Below, piece after piece: positions 1-12,049 of a stretch of DNA of 64,000 nucleotides (positions within the stretch are counted from its first letter, which is position 1; every line of letters starts with the position of its first letter). The notes beneath the pieces were generated by a model. The model saw only the letters and a list, made by a program, of their open reading frames with translations. It did not search any database and was not told the origin of the DNA. Source of the DNA: Castor canadensis (lineage: Eukaryota; Chordata; Mammalia; Rodentia; Castoridae). Made by a program: the position numbers and the translations under genes. The stretch spans positions 20,206,353-20,270,352 of the forward strand of contig NC_133387.1 of the NCBI RefSeq assembly GCF_047511655.1, in the 5' to 3' direction.

Positions 1-3000
1 ATGAAACCTTGGAAGGTATCAAGCATGTTCAACTTAGTAAACCAGCAAAATCCAAAGATGAACAATGGTAGTAAAGAACAAGCAACACTAGACTTAACTT
101 GGAAAAAAATTAATAAAAATTCAGGAATCAATAAATACCTCTCTCAAGCATAACCCTAAATGTTAAATGGATTTAGCTCCCCAGCCAGATTGTCTGGATC
201 AAAGGGCAAGACCCAACAATATGTTGTGTACAAGAAACACACCTCACAACCAAAGATACACAAATTGAAAGTGAAAGAATGGAAAAAGATAAACCAAGCA
301 TGTGGAAATCAAAAGCAAGCAGGATTAGCTAGTCTCATATAAAACAAAGCAGATTTTGAGCAAAATCAGTCAGAAGAGATAAACAAGGTTGCTGCATACT
401 AATAATGGGAAAAGATATGATCATTCTAAATGTATATGCACCAAACTTTGGTGCATATGAGTTCATAAAACAAACACCTCTGAGCATAAGGGAACAGATA
501 GATTCAGATACTATAAAAGTGGGAGATCTCAAAACTCAACACTCATCAATATACAGAACATCCAGATGAAAAATTAACAAAAATATTCTATAACTAAACA
601 ATACCATGAATGAAAAGGGCTTAACAGATATCTACACAGTATTTCATCTCGCAGCAGCAGGTTACACATTTTCTCAGCAGCCCATGAAACTTTCTCCAAA
701 ATAAATCACATCTTAGCCCATAAAACAAATCTCAAAAATAGAAAAAATTGTAATAATCCTCTGTATCCTAACCATAATGGAATAAAATTAGAAATTAATA
801 GCAAGAAAAAAGATAAAAACCATTCAACCACATGGAGATTGAACAACACACTTTTGAATGTTCAATGAATCATTGAAAAAATTAGAAACAAATTAAGAAA
901 TTTCTAGATGCAAATGAAAATGAAAACATAATTTACCAGATCTTGTTGGAAACAATGAAGGTAGTCTTAAGAGGGAAGCTTATAGACATGAGTGCTACAT
1001 CAGAAAATTAGAGAGATCTCAAAAAAAAAAACATAATGAAGTACCTCAAATTGTTAAAGAAACAATTCTCAAGGTAGTAATTGTGAAAATTATGGCAGAA
1101 ATTAATGAAATGGAGACCAAAAGAATGATACAATGAATTAATGAAACAAAAAGTTGGTTCAAAAAAAGTTGGTTCTTTGAAAAGATAAACAAGATTGACA
1201 AATCTTTAGCCAAACTAACCAAAAGAAGAAAGAAGATGACGCAAATTAATAAAATCAGAGATGATAAAGGAGACCTTAAAACAGATACCAACAAAATTCA
1301 GAAGAACATATAGGAATATTTTGAAAATTTATAATATAGCAAACTGGAAAATCAAGAAGAAATTAATAAATTTCTCAACACATATGTCTCACCAAAATTG
1401 AAGCAATAGGACATAAACAACTTAAACATAGCTATATTAAATAATGAGACTGAAACAATTATAATTTCCCAACAAAGAGAGTCCAGGCCCAGATGGATTC
1501 ACTTCTGAATTCTACCATATCTTTAAAGAAAAATGAACACCAATACCCTCAAACTATTCCAAAAATATTCAAAGAGAAGGAATACTATCAAACTCATTCT
1601 ACAAAGCCAGTATTGTCCTAATACCAAAACCAGAGAAAGACACATCAAAAAAAGAAAGTTATAGGCTAATTTTCATGATGAATGTAGATGCAAAAATCCT
1701 CAATAAAATACTTGCAAACAACACATTAATAAGCACATACACCATAACAAATAAGGTTTCATTTCAAGTAGGCAAGGATGGTTCACAATATGCAAATCAG
1801 TAAGTACAATATTATTCATAAACAGTATCATCTCAATAGATTCATAAAAAGCCTTTGACAAAATTCAACATCCTTTCATGATAAAAAATAAAAAGCTCTG
1901 AAGAAATTAGGAAGAGAAGGAACATACCTTAGTATAATAAAGACTATATATGACAGACCTATCTATAGCCAGCATTATACTAAATGGGGGAAAATATTGT
2001 ACTGGAATTCCTAGCCAGAGCAGTAAGACAGGAGAAAGAAATAAAAAGGGTTTAAATAGGGAAGGAAGATGTTAATGTCAAATTATCCCTATTCGTAGAT
2101 GATATAATGTTATACCTGAGCAACCCTAAAAATGCCACCTAAAAACTCTTAGATCTATAAACACATTCAGCAAAGTAGCAGGATACAGAATCAATGTACA
2201 AAAATCAGTAGCTCTTCTACACATCAACAATGAACAGACTAGAAAGAAATCAGGAATACAATCCCATTCCCAATAGCATCAAAAAATACCTAGGAATAAA
2301 TTTACTGAAAGAAGTGAAAGAACTGTTGGGTTTGGAGACCTAAGGCAGGTGAGTGCCTATCCCATCCACCATGGAGGGCAGTATCACTCCTGCATCCTGA
2401 GGAGTCAGAGGCCTGCATTCCTGCATCCTAAAGGAGAGATACAGAGTCTGATAGATCTGCCACAGGGCTGATGAGCAAAATGCTCTTAAGATTGTTTCCC
2501 CTCCCCCAATAAAGTTGCAAACCAAAGCAGTTCACCTGAGAAAGCCCGCGAATCCATGGCCAATGGGAAAAACCCACCTAACCCAGAGTTAGAACGTCCA
2601 TAAAATCCCCAGCCTTCACCTGAGCAGCAAGCTACCGGCTTCCAGGCTCCGCTGAGCTTCTCTAGCTGTAGCCTTTCCTTTCTCTCTACTAAATCCTACT
2701 TTATACACAGGCTTTGGCTCATCATTGAACTGCCTCATAAGCCAGTTCTCTGGCCTGTGAAGGCAAGGACCCTCGACACCCGCACGTAACAGGACTGTCC
2801 AATGAAAACTATAAACAATGGAAGAAAGAAATCAAAGAAGACATCAGAAGAAAGAAGGACCTCCCATGCTTATGGTTCAGCAAAATCGATATTATGAAAT
2901 GTCTATACTACTAAATGCAATCTATGTGTTCAGTGCAATCCCCATCAAAATTCCAATGACACTCTTCACAGAGATGGAAAAATTAATCCGAAAGTTCATA

Positions 3001-4745
3001 TGGAAACCCAAAAAGACCTCAAATAGCTAAAACAATCCTAAGCCAAAAGAGCAACACTGGAGGTATCACAACGCCTGACTTCAAACTATACTCCAGAAAA
3101 ATAGTAATAAATGTAGCATGGTGCTGGCACAAAAATACACACAAAACCCAAAGGAACAGAATAGAAGATCCAGACCCAAATCCATATAGCTATAGTGATT
3201 TCATTTTTGAAAAAGGAGCCTGAAATATATGTTGGAGAAAAGACAACCTCTTCAACCAAAGGTGCTGGGAAAACTGGATATGTAGAAGACTGAAACTATA
3301 TCCCAGTCTTTTCACCTTGTATGGTATCAATTCAAAGTGAATCAAAGATCTTAGCGTGATTGTAACTGTGAAACTACAACAGGGAAAAATAGGAGAAACA
3401 CTGAAACATGTAGGCATAGGCAATAACTTCCTGAATGGAACTCCAATAGGATTGACAAACGGGACTGCATCAAACTGAAAAGGTTCTGCCCAGTGAAGGA
3501 AACAGGGACTAGACTAAAGAGATGGCCTACAGAATGGGAGAAAACCTTTGCCAGCTATGCATCTGAGAATGGATTAATAACCAGAATATACAGCGAACTC
3601 AAAACTAATCTCCCAAAGAATAAACAACCCAATACATAAATGGGCAAATTAACTGAATAGACAATTCTCAAAAGAAGATGTACCAACGGCCAATGCATGA
3701 AGAGATGCTTTATATCCCTGGTCATAAAGGAAAGGCAAATCAAAACAACACTGAGATTTAACCTCATTCCCGTCAGAAAGGCTATCATCAATAACACAAA
3801 CAGCAAATGCTGGTGAGGATTCAAAGAAAAAGGAACCCTTTTAAATTAGTGCAACTACTATGGACAGCAGTATGGAGGTTCTTCCAAAAACTAAAAATAG
3901 AACTACTATAAAATCCAGCAATACCACTCTCAGGAATATATCTGAAGGAATATAAGTCAGGACACAGTAGAGACCTTGCACACCCATGATTATTGCAGCA
4001 GTATCAACAATAGCTAAGCAAGGGAAACAGCCTGCCTGGCCTATTGTTGCTACACTGTAACTAATGAATGCCTTAAGGAAATGTGTATATACACACAATG
4101 GAGCATTGTTCAGACATAAGGAACAATAAAATTATGTTGTTTGCAGGTAAACCAATCAAGGTAGACCAGGTTCAGAAGGACAAAAGTTTCATGTCTTCCT
4201 CATGTGGAAGATAGACCTAAAAGCTAAATGTATACATAAATATATATGTGATTAAAACATATAGTAATGGGGCTGTTTGAGGGAATTAGGGGAAGCAGCG
4301 AAAAAATGATGATAAAGAATGAATAAAATATGCTGTATCTGTGTATGAAGAAGGCATAACAAAACACACTGAGAGCTGTTGAAAGCTAGGGATGGGGTAT
4401 AGAAAGAGAGTAAAAGAGGGAAGTAATCTGATTAAAGTATACTATATGCATGTGTGAAATACCACAGTGAAATGAACGATTAATACACACTTTAAAAATA
4501 AAGGCTAGGAATGTAAAACAGGTCCTGCTCGGATGAAGGAGGGTGAACAGAGAGGGTGAAGGAGAGTGAATACAGTCAATGTGCTTCATGAACAGTGAAA
4601 GGCACTGAAATTGTTTTAAGAAGCAGGAGGGGGTGAGGGAAAATGACGGAGGGGATGAATCTCATCAAGGTATATTGTAAGCATATTTGGAAATGTCACA
4701 ATGAAACCCCTGTGCAACGAATATATGCTAATAAAAATGTAAAAA
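1..4745 (+). mobile_element. Old LINE-1, ORF2 and 3' end, fragmented
   Basis: The plus strand reads as a heavily mutated L1 ORF2 followed by its 3' UTR. Endonuclease-like text lies near 400-700, reverse-transcriptase text at about 1490-2310 (including an FVDD-like box near 2093-2105), and the C-terminal region at about 2800-4100. The element ends in a run resembling other old L1 3' ends in this window (for example near 43390), with an AATAAA-like motif near 4731. No reading frame stays open for more than a short distance, so it cannot encode protein. The left end is outside or at the edge of the window. A solo LTR splits the element at 2324-2791, and the L1 text resumes directly after it. Confidence 0.85.
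2324..2791 (+). mobile_element. Solo LTR inserted in the old L1
   Basis: A 468-base block starts with TGTTGGG and ends with GTAACA, the TG...CA ends typical of retroviral LTRs. It interrupts L1 ORF2 text that continues on both sides. It contains an AATAAA near 2508, a CCAAT box at 2560-2564 and a TATA-like ATAAAA at 2600-2605. The flanking four bases (gaac left, ggac right) could be a decayed 4-base target duplication, the size used by ERV1-class elements. No internal viral genes are present, so this is a recombined solo LTR. The family was not identified. Confidence 0.6.
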
Positions 4746-5094
4746 GAGGACATATCCATTTTAAAATATGTTCAGTTTATTTAATTAATTTAGTTTACCT
4801 GTCAATTTAATATTAATGAATTAGCCAGTAAGTTAATTAGTATGTTACATAAATAATACTGTACTTAATTGAGTTTCAATTTTATCCACTGATTAGAGAC
4901 CTTGGTTTTGTTGCTTTTGTTTTGTTTTTAGACAGGGTGTCACTTTGTATCCGAGCTTTCTGATTCTATTGCCTTAGCTCCCTGAGTGCTAGGGTTAGAG
5001 GCATGGTTCACTATACTCAGATGACAGGAGGTATTTACCAAAATTTTTTAAAAAGCAAAAAAAAAATCTGAGTACAGCACAAGATTATACCAAC
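4746..5094. other. AT-rich spacer with an antisense SINE fragment
   Basis: The first part (about 4746-4895) is very AT-rich. It loosely resembles the AT-rich block at 50205-50340 that precedes the second copy of the duplication, so the duplicated block may begin here rather than at 5095. A minus-strand B1/Alu-like SINE remnant follows at about 4920-5022. No coding potential is seen. Confidence 0.45.
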
Positions 5095-6666
5095 TATGTT
5101 AAATACTTTGTGGTCTTTCATGAGGACTAGGATAAGATATCTTCTTGTCCTGTTACTGCCTACAGGATTGAGGTACACAGGTGGGGAAAAAGAGGAAGGC
5201 ATGAGAAAGACATTTCTAGACTCACGATTATTCTAAGTTAGTTGAGAACAGAATTCCTGGTTTCTAGAGGTGTTAGAACATTAGCTAAATGGTAATGTTG
5301 AAGATCTGGAGGAACTTGTTTGCCTCTATGGCCCAACAACCTTGAGAGTCCTGACTCCATGCTGGCTGGCTCAGGCTGAAGCTCCTAAACCAGCCATATC
5401 CTTTTTACTGAAGCTTAAAGCCCACAGCTACGCATCGGCCTTGGCATTGTATGTTGCCTTGGCTGCCAGCTGAGGCTCACGTCCTTCCCAGAAGCAGGGC
5501 AGACCTACAGCCAGACAGACCAAACCCATTAGATCATTAGAGACCATAAAGCTTGCAGATATGAACATGCTGCTTTTGTCTGGTCAATTCATAATGGATG
5601 ATGTTGCATGGCTGACAATTTTGATGAAGCAAGTGTTTTAAATCCTTGTCTGAGTGCTTGGTTTCCAGCTAACTGCTAGAATGGAATTAAGTTAAAAATC
5701 TTCAGAGCATGACAATTACAGCAGAACTTTTTTTTCCTTTAGAATATTACCTGTTTGTTTATAAGTAAGTCAAGCAAAGCTGAAAGATAAAAGCTGCATC
5801 CTTACTGTCAGAATCAGGGGAGCAGAAAGAAGAAGTAGAAAGTTTCCTTAGTCTGAGATGCTTTTGTTGCTCTGAGAGCGCAAACAAAAATTAACAAATA
5901 GATTTAAGCGGTCTTTAGAATTAACTCCAAATTGTTGTCAAAAAGTTGAGAGAGCAGAGTCCAAATGAGTTTCTTTTTGGAGCTACATAATCCGGGAGGC
6001 AAACGGAAGAAAAGGCACTTATTTTGGTGGATATGGAAATTTAATGCTTTAAAAAAGCTGAGTTTTTCAATTTATCAATTAACTCATTCTGTTTTGGTAT
6101 TTTTAAGAAAACACTGGTATGTAATCTACTCTGAAGACTATGTATTGGTGACATACTTGGATTTAAAAAAAAAAACAATAATACCAAGAAAAGAGGTTCT
6201 TAAGGGAAAAAAATGAGCTGAACTTGTAGATGTTTTGAATTCACACAGGCCTGGTCTTGTCTAAGAGGCCACAGCCCTTGCTTTGGGATGAGAGATAAGA
6301 AAAGCAATGTATTTCATATAGACAGGAAGCAAAAATCCCAAATCCAAACACAGGATGAGGTCAGCCAAATGCAAAGTCATGGTGTTGGATACTCAGTCAA
6401 GTTCACAATAGTTAAAGATTGAATTTGGAGAACCAGCCCATGCCAAAGTCAATAAAGCTTATTCAAAAACGTGGAAACTCACTGTAACCAATACTCAGTT
6501 TGGGTCATAAAATTTTAGCTGAAAATAAAGGAAAGGACACTTTAAAGTATGTTAATACAGGAGATTGCCACTAAAGGTGCCTGACTCACTTAGTGGATGA
6601 CATCACAACTGCCTCAAGTAATATACATGATTGAAATGTAAAATGTTACCAAGACAATAAAAAATG

Positions 6667-6896
6667 GAAGCTTGGGTATGCGTGGTCACCCATGCCTGTA
6701 ATCTTAGCTAGGCAAGAGGTCCATGTTGGAGGATCTGATCCATGACTGATGATCCCAGGCAAAAAGCAGAAGACCTTACCTGAAAAATAAACTAAAGCAA
6801 AAAGGGCTGGAGACCTGGCTGAAGTGGTAGAATGCTAACCTGGTAAGTGCAAAGTCCTGAGTTCAAACCTCAGTTCTGCACCCCAAAAAACCCTAA
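6667..6896 (+). repeat. Composite SINE (B1-like plus tRNA-derived ID-like)
   Basis: Text resembling a B1/Alu-type head (catgcctgtaatcttagcta) is followed by an ID-like unit with Pol III A-box and B-box-like motifs (tggctgaagtggtagaatg; gagttcaaacc) and a short A run. The same composite is at about 51955-52175 in copy 2, so it predates the duplication. Confidence 0.7.
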
Positions 6897-7134
6897 GCCT
6901 GGGTGATTCTCAATTTTTACAGAAATCAAAAGGGAGTACCTGTGTGTTTTTTTAACATTGAGTTCCATGAGAAAAAGTAAAAATAGGCACTACATATTAC
7001 TGCTTACAAAATTTATAACATTAAAATTATCATGAATCCCTGTTAGTGCTAGATAAAAGAAAGTCGTTCTCTTTCTGTAACCATGGGGAATGTCCTAGCA
7101 CATAGACAGACTCCTGGCATTTCTGTGCACTTTC

Positions 7135-7830
7135 TCCCCTGATGCTGAGTATTGAACCCAGAGACAGGCAAGTGCTAAGTACATGCTCTAACACTGAACT
7201 ACACCCCTAGCACCTCTGCACACTTTAAAAAATATTAGTTAGCATTTTTCCATTGTTACAAACTAGTATTATAAAGGGGAAGACTGTTTGGTGATTTTTA
7301 AAATGCTCAACATAAAACAAAATGGATATTTTGTTTTGTTTCCAGTTCTGGAGATCAAACACAGAGCTTTGCATATACCAGGTAATTGCTCTGCTCTGGG
7401 TTACATCCCCAAACCATAAAATGGATTTTTTGCAATCTAACGTTGTAGCCATGACTCCAGCCCTTTTTTGCTCTGATTAATTTTGAAATTGGGTCTCAGT
7501 TTTTGCCTGGGACAGCCTGGACCATGATTCTCCTATTTACACTTCCACTGTAGCTGAGATGACAGTCATATACCACAAAGCCCAGATTTTTATGTTGAGA
7601 TGGGGTCTTAGGAACGTTTTTTATCTGGGCTGGCCTGGAACTGCAATCCTCCCCATCTCTGCTTCCCATGTAACTTGGGTGACAGGTGCAAGCGACTGCA
7701 CCCAGCTATTGGTTGAGATGGGGGTCTGAAGAAAATTTTGATCAGGATGACCTTGAACCATGATCCTCCTGACTTCAGGCTCCCAAGTAGCTGAATTACA
7801 GGTTAAACCACCATGTCCAGTCTCAAAATG
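7135..7830 (-). repeat. Cluster of antisense SINEs
   Basis: Three antisense SINE units sit in a row. ID-like units lie at about 7135-7215 (tattgaacccagagacaggc) and 7340-7420. A longer B1-like, partly tandem unit lies at about 7470-7830, with repeats of 'gcctggactgtcctgg'-style and 'cctcccaagtagctga' text. The paralogous cluster is at about 53145-53850 in copy 2. Confidence 0.65.
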
Positions 7831-8694
7831 GATTTTTAAAAAGAATATGTGAGATTGTGTCCTAAGTAATTTTTTTCAATTTGGCTGGAAATCTAGTTTG
7901 CATTTTTACTTTTTTGAAAGCTAACTAATGATTCATTTCTTTCATCTAGTTTTACTTTTAAGGTAATTTTTTTAAATGTTCAGAAAAATTATGGGAATAA
8001 CAGAAACAATTTTTTGCTGAGAATTTTAGAGTAATCTGCTGAAATGATGCTCTATCACCCTTCAATCTTTAGTGTGTAATCTTACAAACAAGATCTGTCA
8101 CCTATCATTTCATTACAACAATAGAAATGAGAAAATTAGTCATCAGACATTACCACCATATAGTTTCAAACCTCAATCAAATTTTTCCAGTTGCCTAAGT
8201 AATATCTTTCGTAGCCAGCGGATCCAACTTAGAATGACAATTTACATTTATTTATTTTGTCTTTTTAATATTCCACAATCTGCAACAATTTCAGAGTCCT
8301 TGTCTGACTTTGGTGATTTTGACTGTTTTAAAGATTACAGAACACTAGTTTTGTTGAATGTCTCTCAGTGTGCATTTTCTGATGTTCCCTAGTGTTTAGA
8401 TGCAAGTTATTCATCTTTCTCAGAGATGCCACATGTCTGAAGCTGGGCTCTTTCTATTGTATTCCATCAAGTGACACACAGTTTCAATTTTTCTCATTAT
8501 TGGTAATACTAAGTTGATTTTCTGTGGTAGGAATTTTAAGTTGGTCTTATGACCTTGGCACATATTGTTATGTCCCTAATTATTCTGTTCTACAGTAAAA
8601 GGATAATTATCCAGGTGGACTTAACCTAAGCAAATCAGCCCTTTAAAGCAGAGTGGTTTCTCTGACATATAACACAAGAAAAGTCAAGAATGAA

Positions 8695-9062
8695 TGAGTG
8701 ATAGGGACTCAACTCCAGGGAGGTTCAAAAAACATGGGACAAAGAACTATAAATGGCCACCAGGGTTGGAGGGTGTCTACCAACTGACAGCCAGCAAAGA
8801 ACCAAGGCCCAGGGTCCCGCAGCTGCAAGCAACTCAGTTTGGCCAACAACCTGAAAGAGACTGGAAAGCAGACCCTTCCCCACCCCTCTAGATAATCCAG
8901 CCTGACTGGTACCTTGATTTCAGTCTTTGGATACCCTAAGCAGAGAACCCAGCTAAACTCTACTGGACTCTTCATCTAGAGAATTTGAGATTATATATGA
9001 GTGTTGTTTTAAGCTGTCACGATTGTGGTTATTTAACATGCATAAATAGAAAACTGATATAA
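8695..9062 (+). mobile_element. MaLR-type (MLT-like) LTR remnant
   Basis: The text runs from gggactcaactccaggg to a tail resembling MLT1 LTR ends (gttgttttaagctgtcac, then catgcataaatagaaaactg). It is present in both duplication copies (second copy about 54715-55080). An open frame on the minus strand across it has no protein similarity that I recognise. Confidence 0.5.
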
Positions 9063-9889
9063 AAGGTCTCTATAGATTTGTCCACTGTAAGGCAACTCTT
9101 TTTACTTTAGTAATTAATAAACAATAGGTAATAAGTAATTAGTAGGTAAGTAGGTACTTTGATTGCTATACAAATTCTATCAAATATTTGCCTACTTGTT
9201 TAAGCATTCACTGATGCTTCTCAAATTTGTTAGCATTATCCCCAAAAGGGTGGTTCCATCATTTCATCTGCAGTCATTTGCTGACAATATATTTAAGGAA
9301 AATTTTTCTGTTCTAGTTTGTTCATTCATTTCAGTGCTTGTACAATGGAGGTTATACAAAGATGAGGGACATTGGAGGTTATCTGAGAGTTCTGTTTCCA
9401 ATGTCTATCTTAGAACAAAGGATAGTTAGGAACCCTAATAGGCTGTCCTGGATACCATCAGGCCTGGCTCTGAAAACAAAGTCTCTACACCAGATGAATC
9501 TTTATTCAGACTCCTCTAATTGTATCAGGCCACTGGCATTCTTTCATAGTTGTAGCAATGTCAATTGTGGGACCGAATTACTGAGGCATAAATTGCATGT
9601 CAAAGTACAGAGGGCACAAAGGCAAAGTCACAGTGCTGGGCAAGCTGCCAACACTAATGAATAATTAAATACACTTCACTTTGGATACACTAGAGTATCA
9701 TCTCCAGGGGAATGAATACATACAGAAACAAACAGGATACTGAGAAAAAGGGACTTACATATATTTTCAGATGATATCAAGAGATACTATTTTAGCTACG
9801 TGGGTAATGAGTACAAAAGTAAGTTCTGATAAAAATGTCCATAAATATATTCTAACAATACTGAGCATTCACCTCTGGGCATAGTAATG

Positions 9890-11055
9890 TGTAAGAAACC
9901 ACTGGGATAGTGTCCCCCAAAGTTTCATGTCTTCCCAGAACTTCAGAATGTGACCTGTTTTGAAAGAGAGATATTTACAGTTGGAGTTAGTTAAATTAAT
10001 ATTAGAATATGTTGGGTTAGGGTGGGTCATGGGTCCAGTGACTGGTGTCCTTATATGAACATCAGGAAGAAACAGAGGGAGATACGGAAGTGGTATAGCC
10101 ACAAGACAAAGATGCCAAAAATTTCCAGCAACTGCCAAAAGTTAGGAAGAGGCAAGGAGGGGTTTTGCCTATAGACCTCAAAAAAGGGCTCAGATTTGCT
10201 GACCTTGATTTGGGAATTCTTGCCTCCAGAACTGTGAAGGAATAAATTGATGTGTTTTTTAAGCTACCCAACTTTTTTTTTTTCTTCATTTTTCTTTTAT
10301 TATTCATATGTGCATACAAGGCTTGGTTTATTTCTCCCCCCTGCCCCCACCCCCTCCCTTACCACCCACTCCACCCCCTCCCGCTCCCCCCCTCAATACC
10401 CAGCAGAAACTATTTTGCCCTTATCTCTAATTTTGTTGTAGAGAGAGTATAAGCAATAATAGGAAGGAACAAGGGGTTTTGCTGGTTGAGATAAGGATAG
10501 CTATACAGGGCATTGACTCACATTGATTTCCTGTGCGTGGGTGTTACCTTCTAGGTTAATTCTTTTTGATCTCACCTTTTCTCTAGTTCCTGGTCCCCTT
10601 TTCCTATTGGCCTCAGTTGCTTTAAGGTATCTGCTTTAGTTTCTCTGCATTAAGGGCAACAAATGCTAGCTAGTTTTTTAGGTGTCTTACCTATCCTCAC
10701 CCCTCCCTTGTGTGCTCTCGCTTTATCTTGTGCTCATAGTTCAATCCCCTTGTTGTGTTTGCCCTTGATCTAATGTCCACATATGAGGGAGAACATACGA
10801 TTTTTGGTCTTTTGAGCCAGGCTAACCTCACTCAGAATGATGTTCTCCAATTCCATCCATTTACCAGCGAATGATAACATTTCGTTCTTCTTCATGGCTG
10901 CATAAAATTCCATTGTGTATAGATACCACATTTTCTTAATCCATTCGTCAGTGCTGGGGCATCTTGGCTGTTTCCATAACTTGGCTATTGTGAATAGTGC
11001 CGCAATAAACATGAAGCTACCCAACTTTTGATAATTTACCACAGCATCCTTAGGA
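9890..11055 (+). mobile_element. MLT1-like LTR, interrupted by a younger L1
   Basis: The plus strand shows MLT1-style LTR text: gtgtcccccaaagtttcatg, ggtgtccttatatgaac, ggaagaggcaaggaggg, and ccagaactgtgaaggaataa, then 'aagctacccaactttt'. An antisense L1 at 10277-11013 splits it, and the LTR tail resumes at about 11014. The uninterrupted paralogue is at about 57835-58230. Confidence 0.65.
10277..11013 (-). mobile_element. 5'-truncated young L1, antisense
   Basis: A T-rich start (the element's A tail) is followed by the reverse complement of the L1 3' UTR and the C-terminal end of ORF2. ORF2 text ends near [19 protein letters not shown] 16-base target-site duplication, aagctacccaactttt, lies at 10261-10276 and 11014-11029. 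The element lacks everything upstream of the ORF2 C-terminus. Its text is very close to the L1s at 43620-44537 and 61858-63048, which marks a recently active subfamily. Confidence 0.95.
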
Positions 11056-12049
11056 AAATGAATTGACACTAAAGAAGAAATTAAATTGGAATAATCAGAA
11101 TATTGTTATTCCTGGGAATAGAGCAAGAACAGGAACTCCGCATATCTATAAACATAAAGAAGTCATTATCTTTCTTAATTTTCAATATTGTCCCAAGTTT
11201 GAAGCACTGGGGAAATTCATCTAAGACTGCTAAGGCCCCTTGGGAGGTTGACTTTAGCCTTTGACACTAACAGCTCAGCCAACTGAGCTGCTAGCATCTC
11301 TGGTTCATAAACAGTGCCATGGCTCGTCTGTGCTCACTTTCTGGCTTTCTGAAAGACAAGCCTTGGTAGAAGCAGATCCTGGGACTATGGCCTGTAATCA
11401 GACTCTTTCTACATACATGTAAGAAGAGATTGCTAATAATGGGAATATACCTATTTCTAGTATGGAGTGCAATAGCAGAATTAAGGAGAGTGAATATCAA
11501 TGAATCCTCATTTTCTATTTTACCCTTGACTATGAGACTCTAGTGAGAAGGAAAAGCAATATCAATAAATTAAAGACTGACAATCTTATTATATCCCTAT
11601 CTGCAAAATGAACAGGTCATGTGCATTTTAAGAAGCAAATGTGTATGACAATAAAAGTGCATTTCTTAGAGTAGAAAATGTTGTAGAAGTATAACAAAAA
11701 TGAAATTAACTTATTTCCATAGAAGATAAAAATAACATGTTAAAATTTGAATCTTTTCACATAGATTTTCCTTTTTTCCCTAAGTTTTGTTCACTTGATA
11801 TGAAAAATATATTATTTTAAGTTGCATTTTTGGTTACTGGTAGGAAGCATCTTTCATATTGTTTATTGGTCAGTTTTCATGTAGAAACTTTCCTTTTGGT
11901 ATCTTATGTTCTTACTGATTTGAGTAAGACCTTTCAATTGTAAGGACATTACTAATCCACTTTCTGTCATTCACAGCAAATGACTTTTTCCAAGTTTGTT
12001 TATGGTTTATTATATTTGCATTTTTATGTTCTGAGTTTATAGTTTATAG

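Noticed and set aside
8694-8975. Opposed open frames of 65 and 88 codons
   Set aside because: They lie in an LTR remnant shared by both duplication copies, and the frames are not well kept in copy 2.
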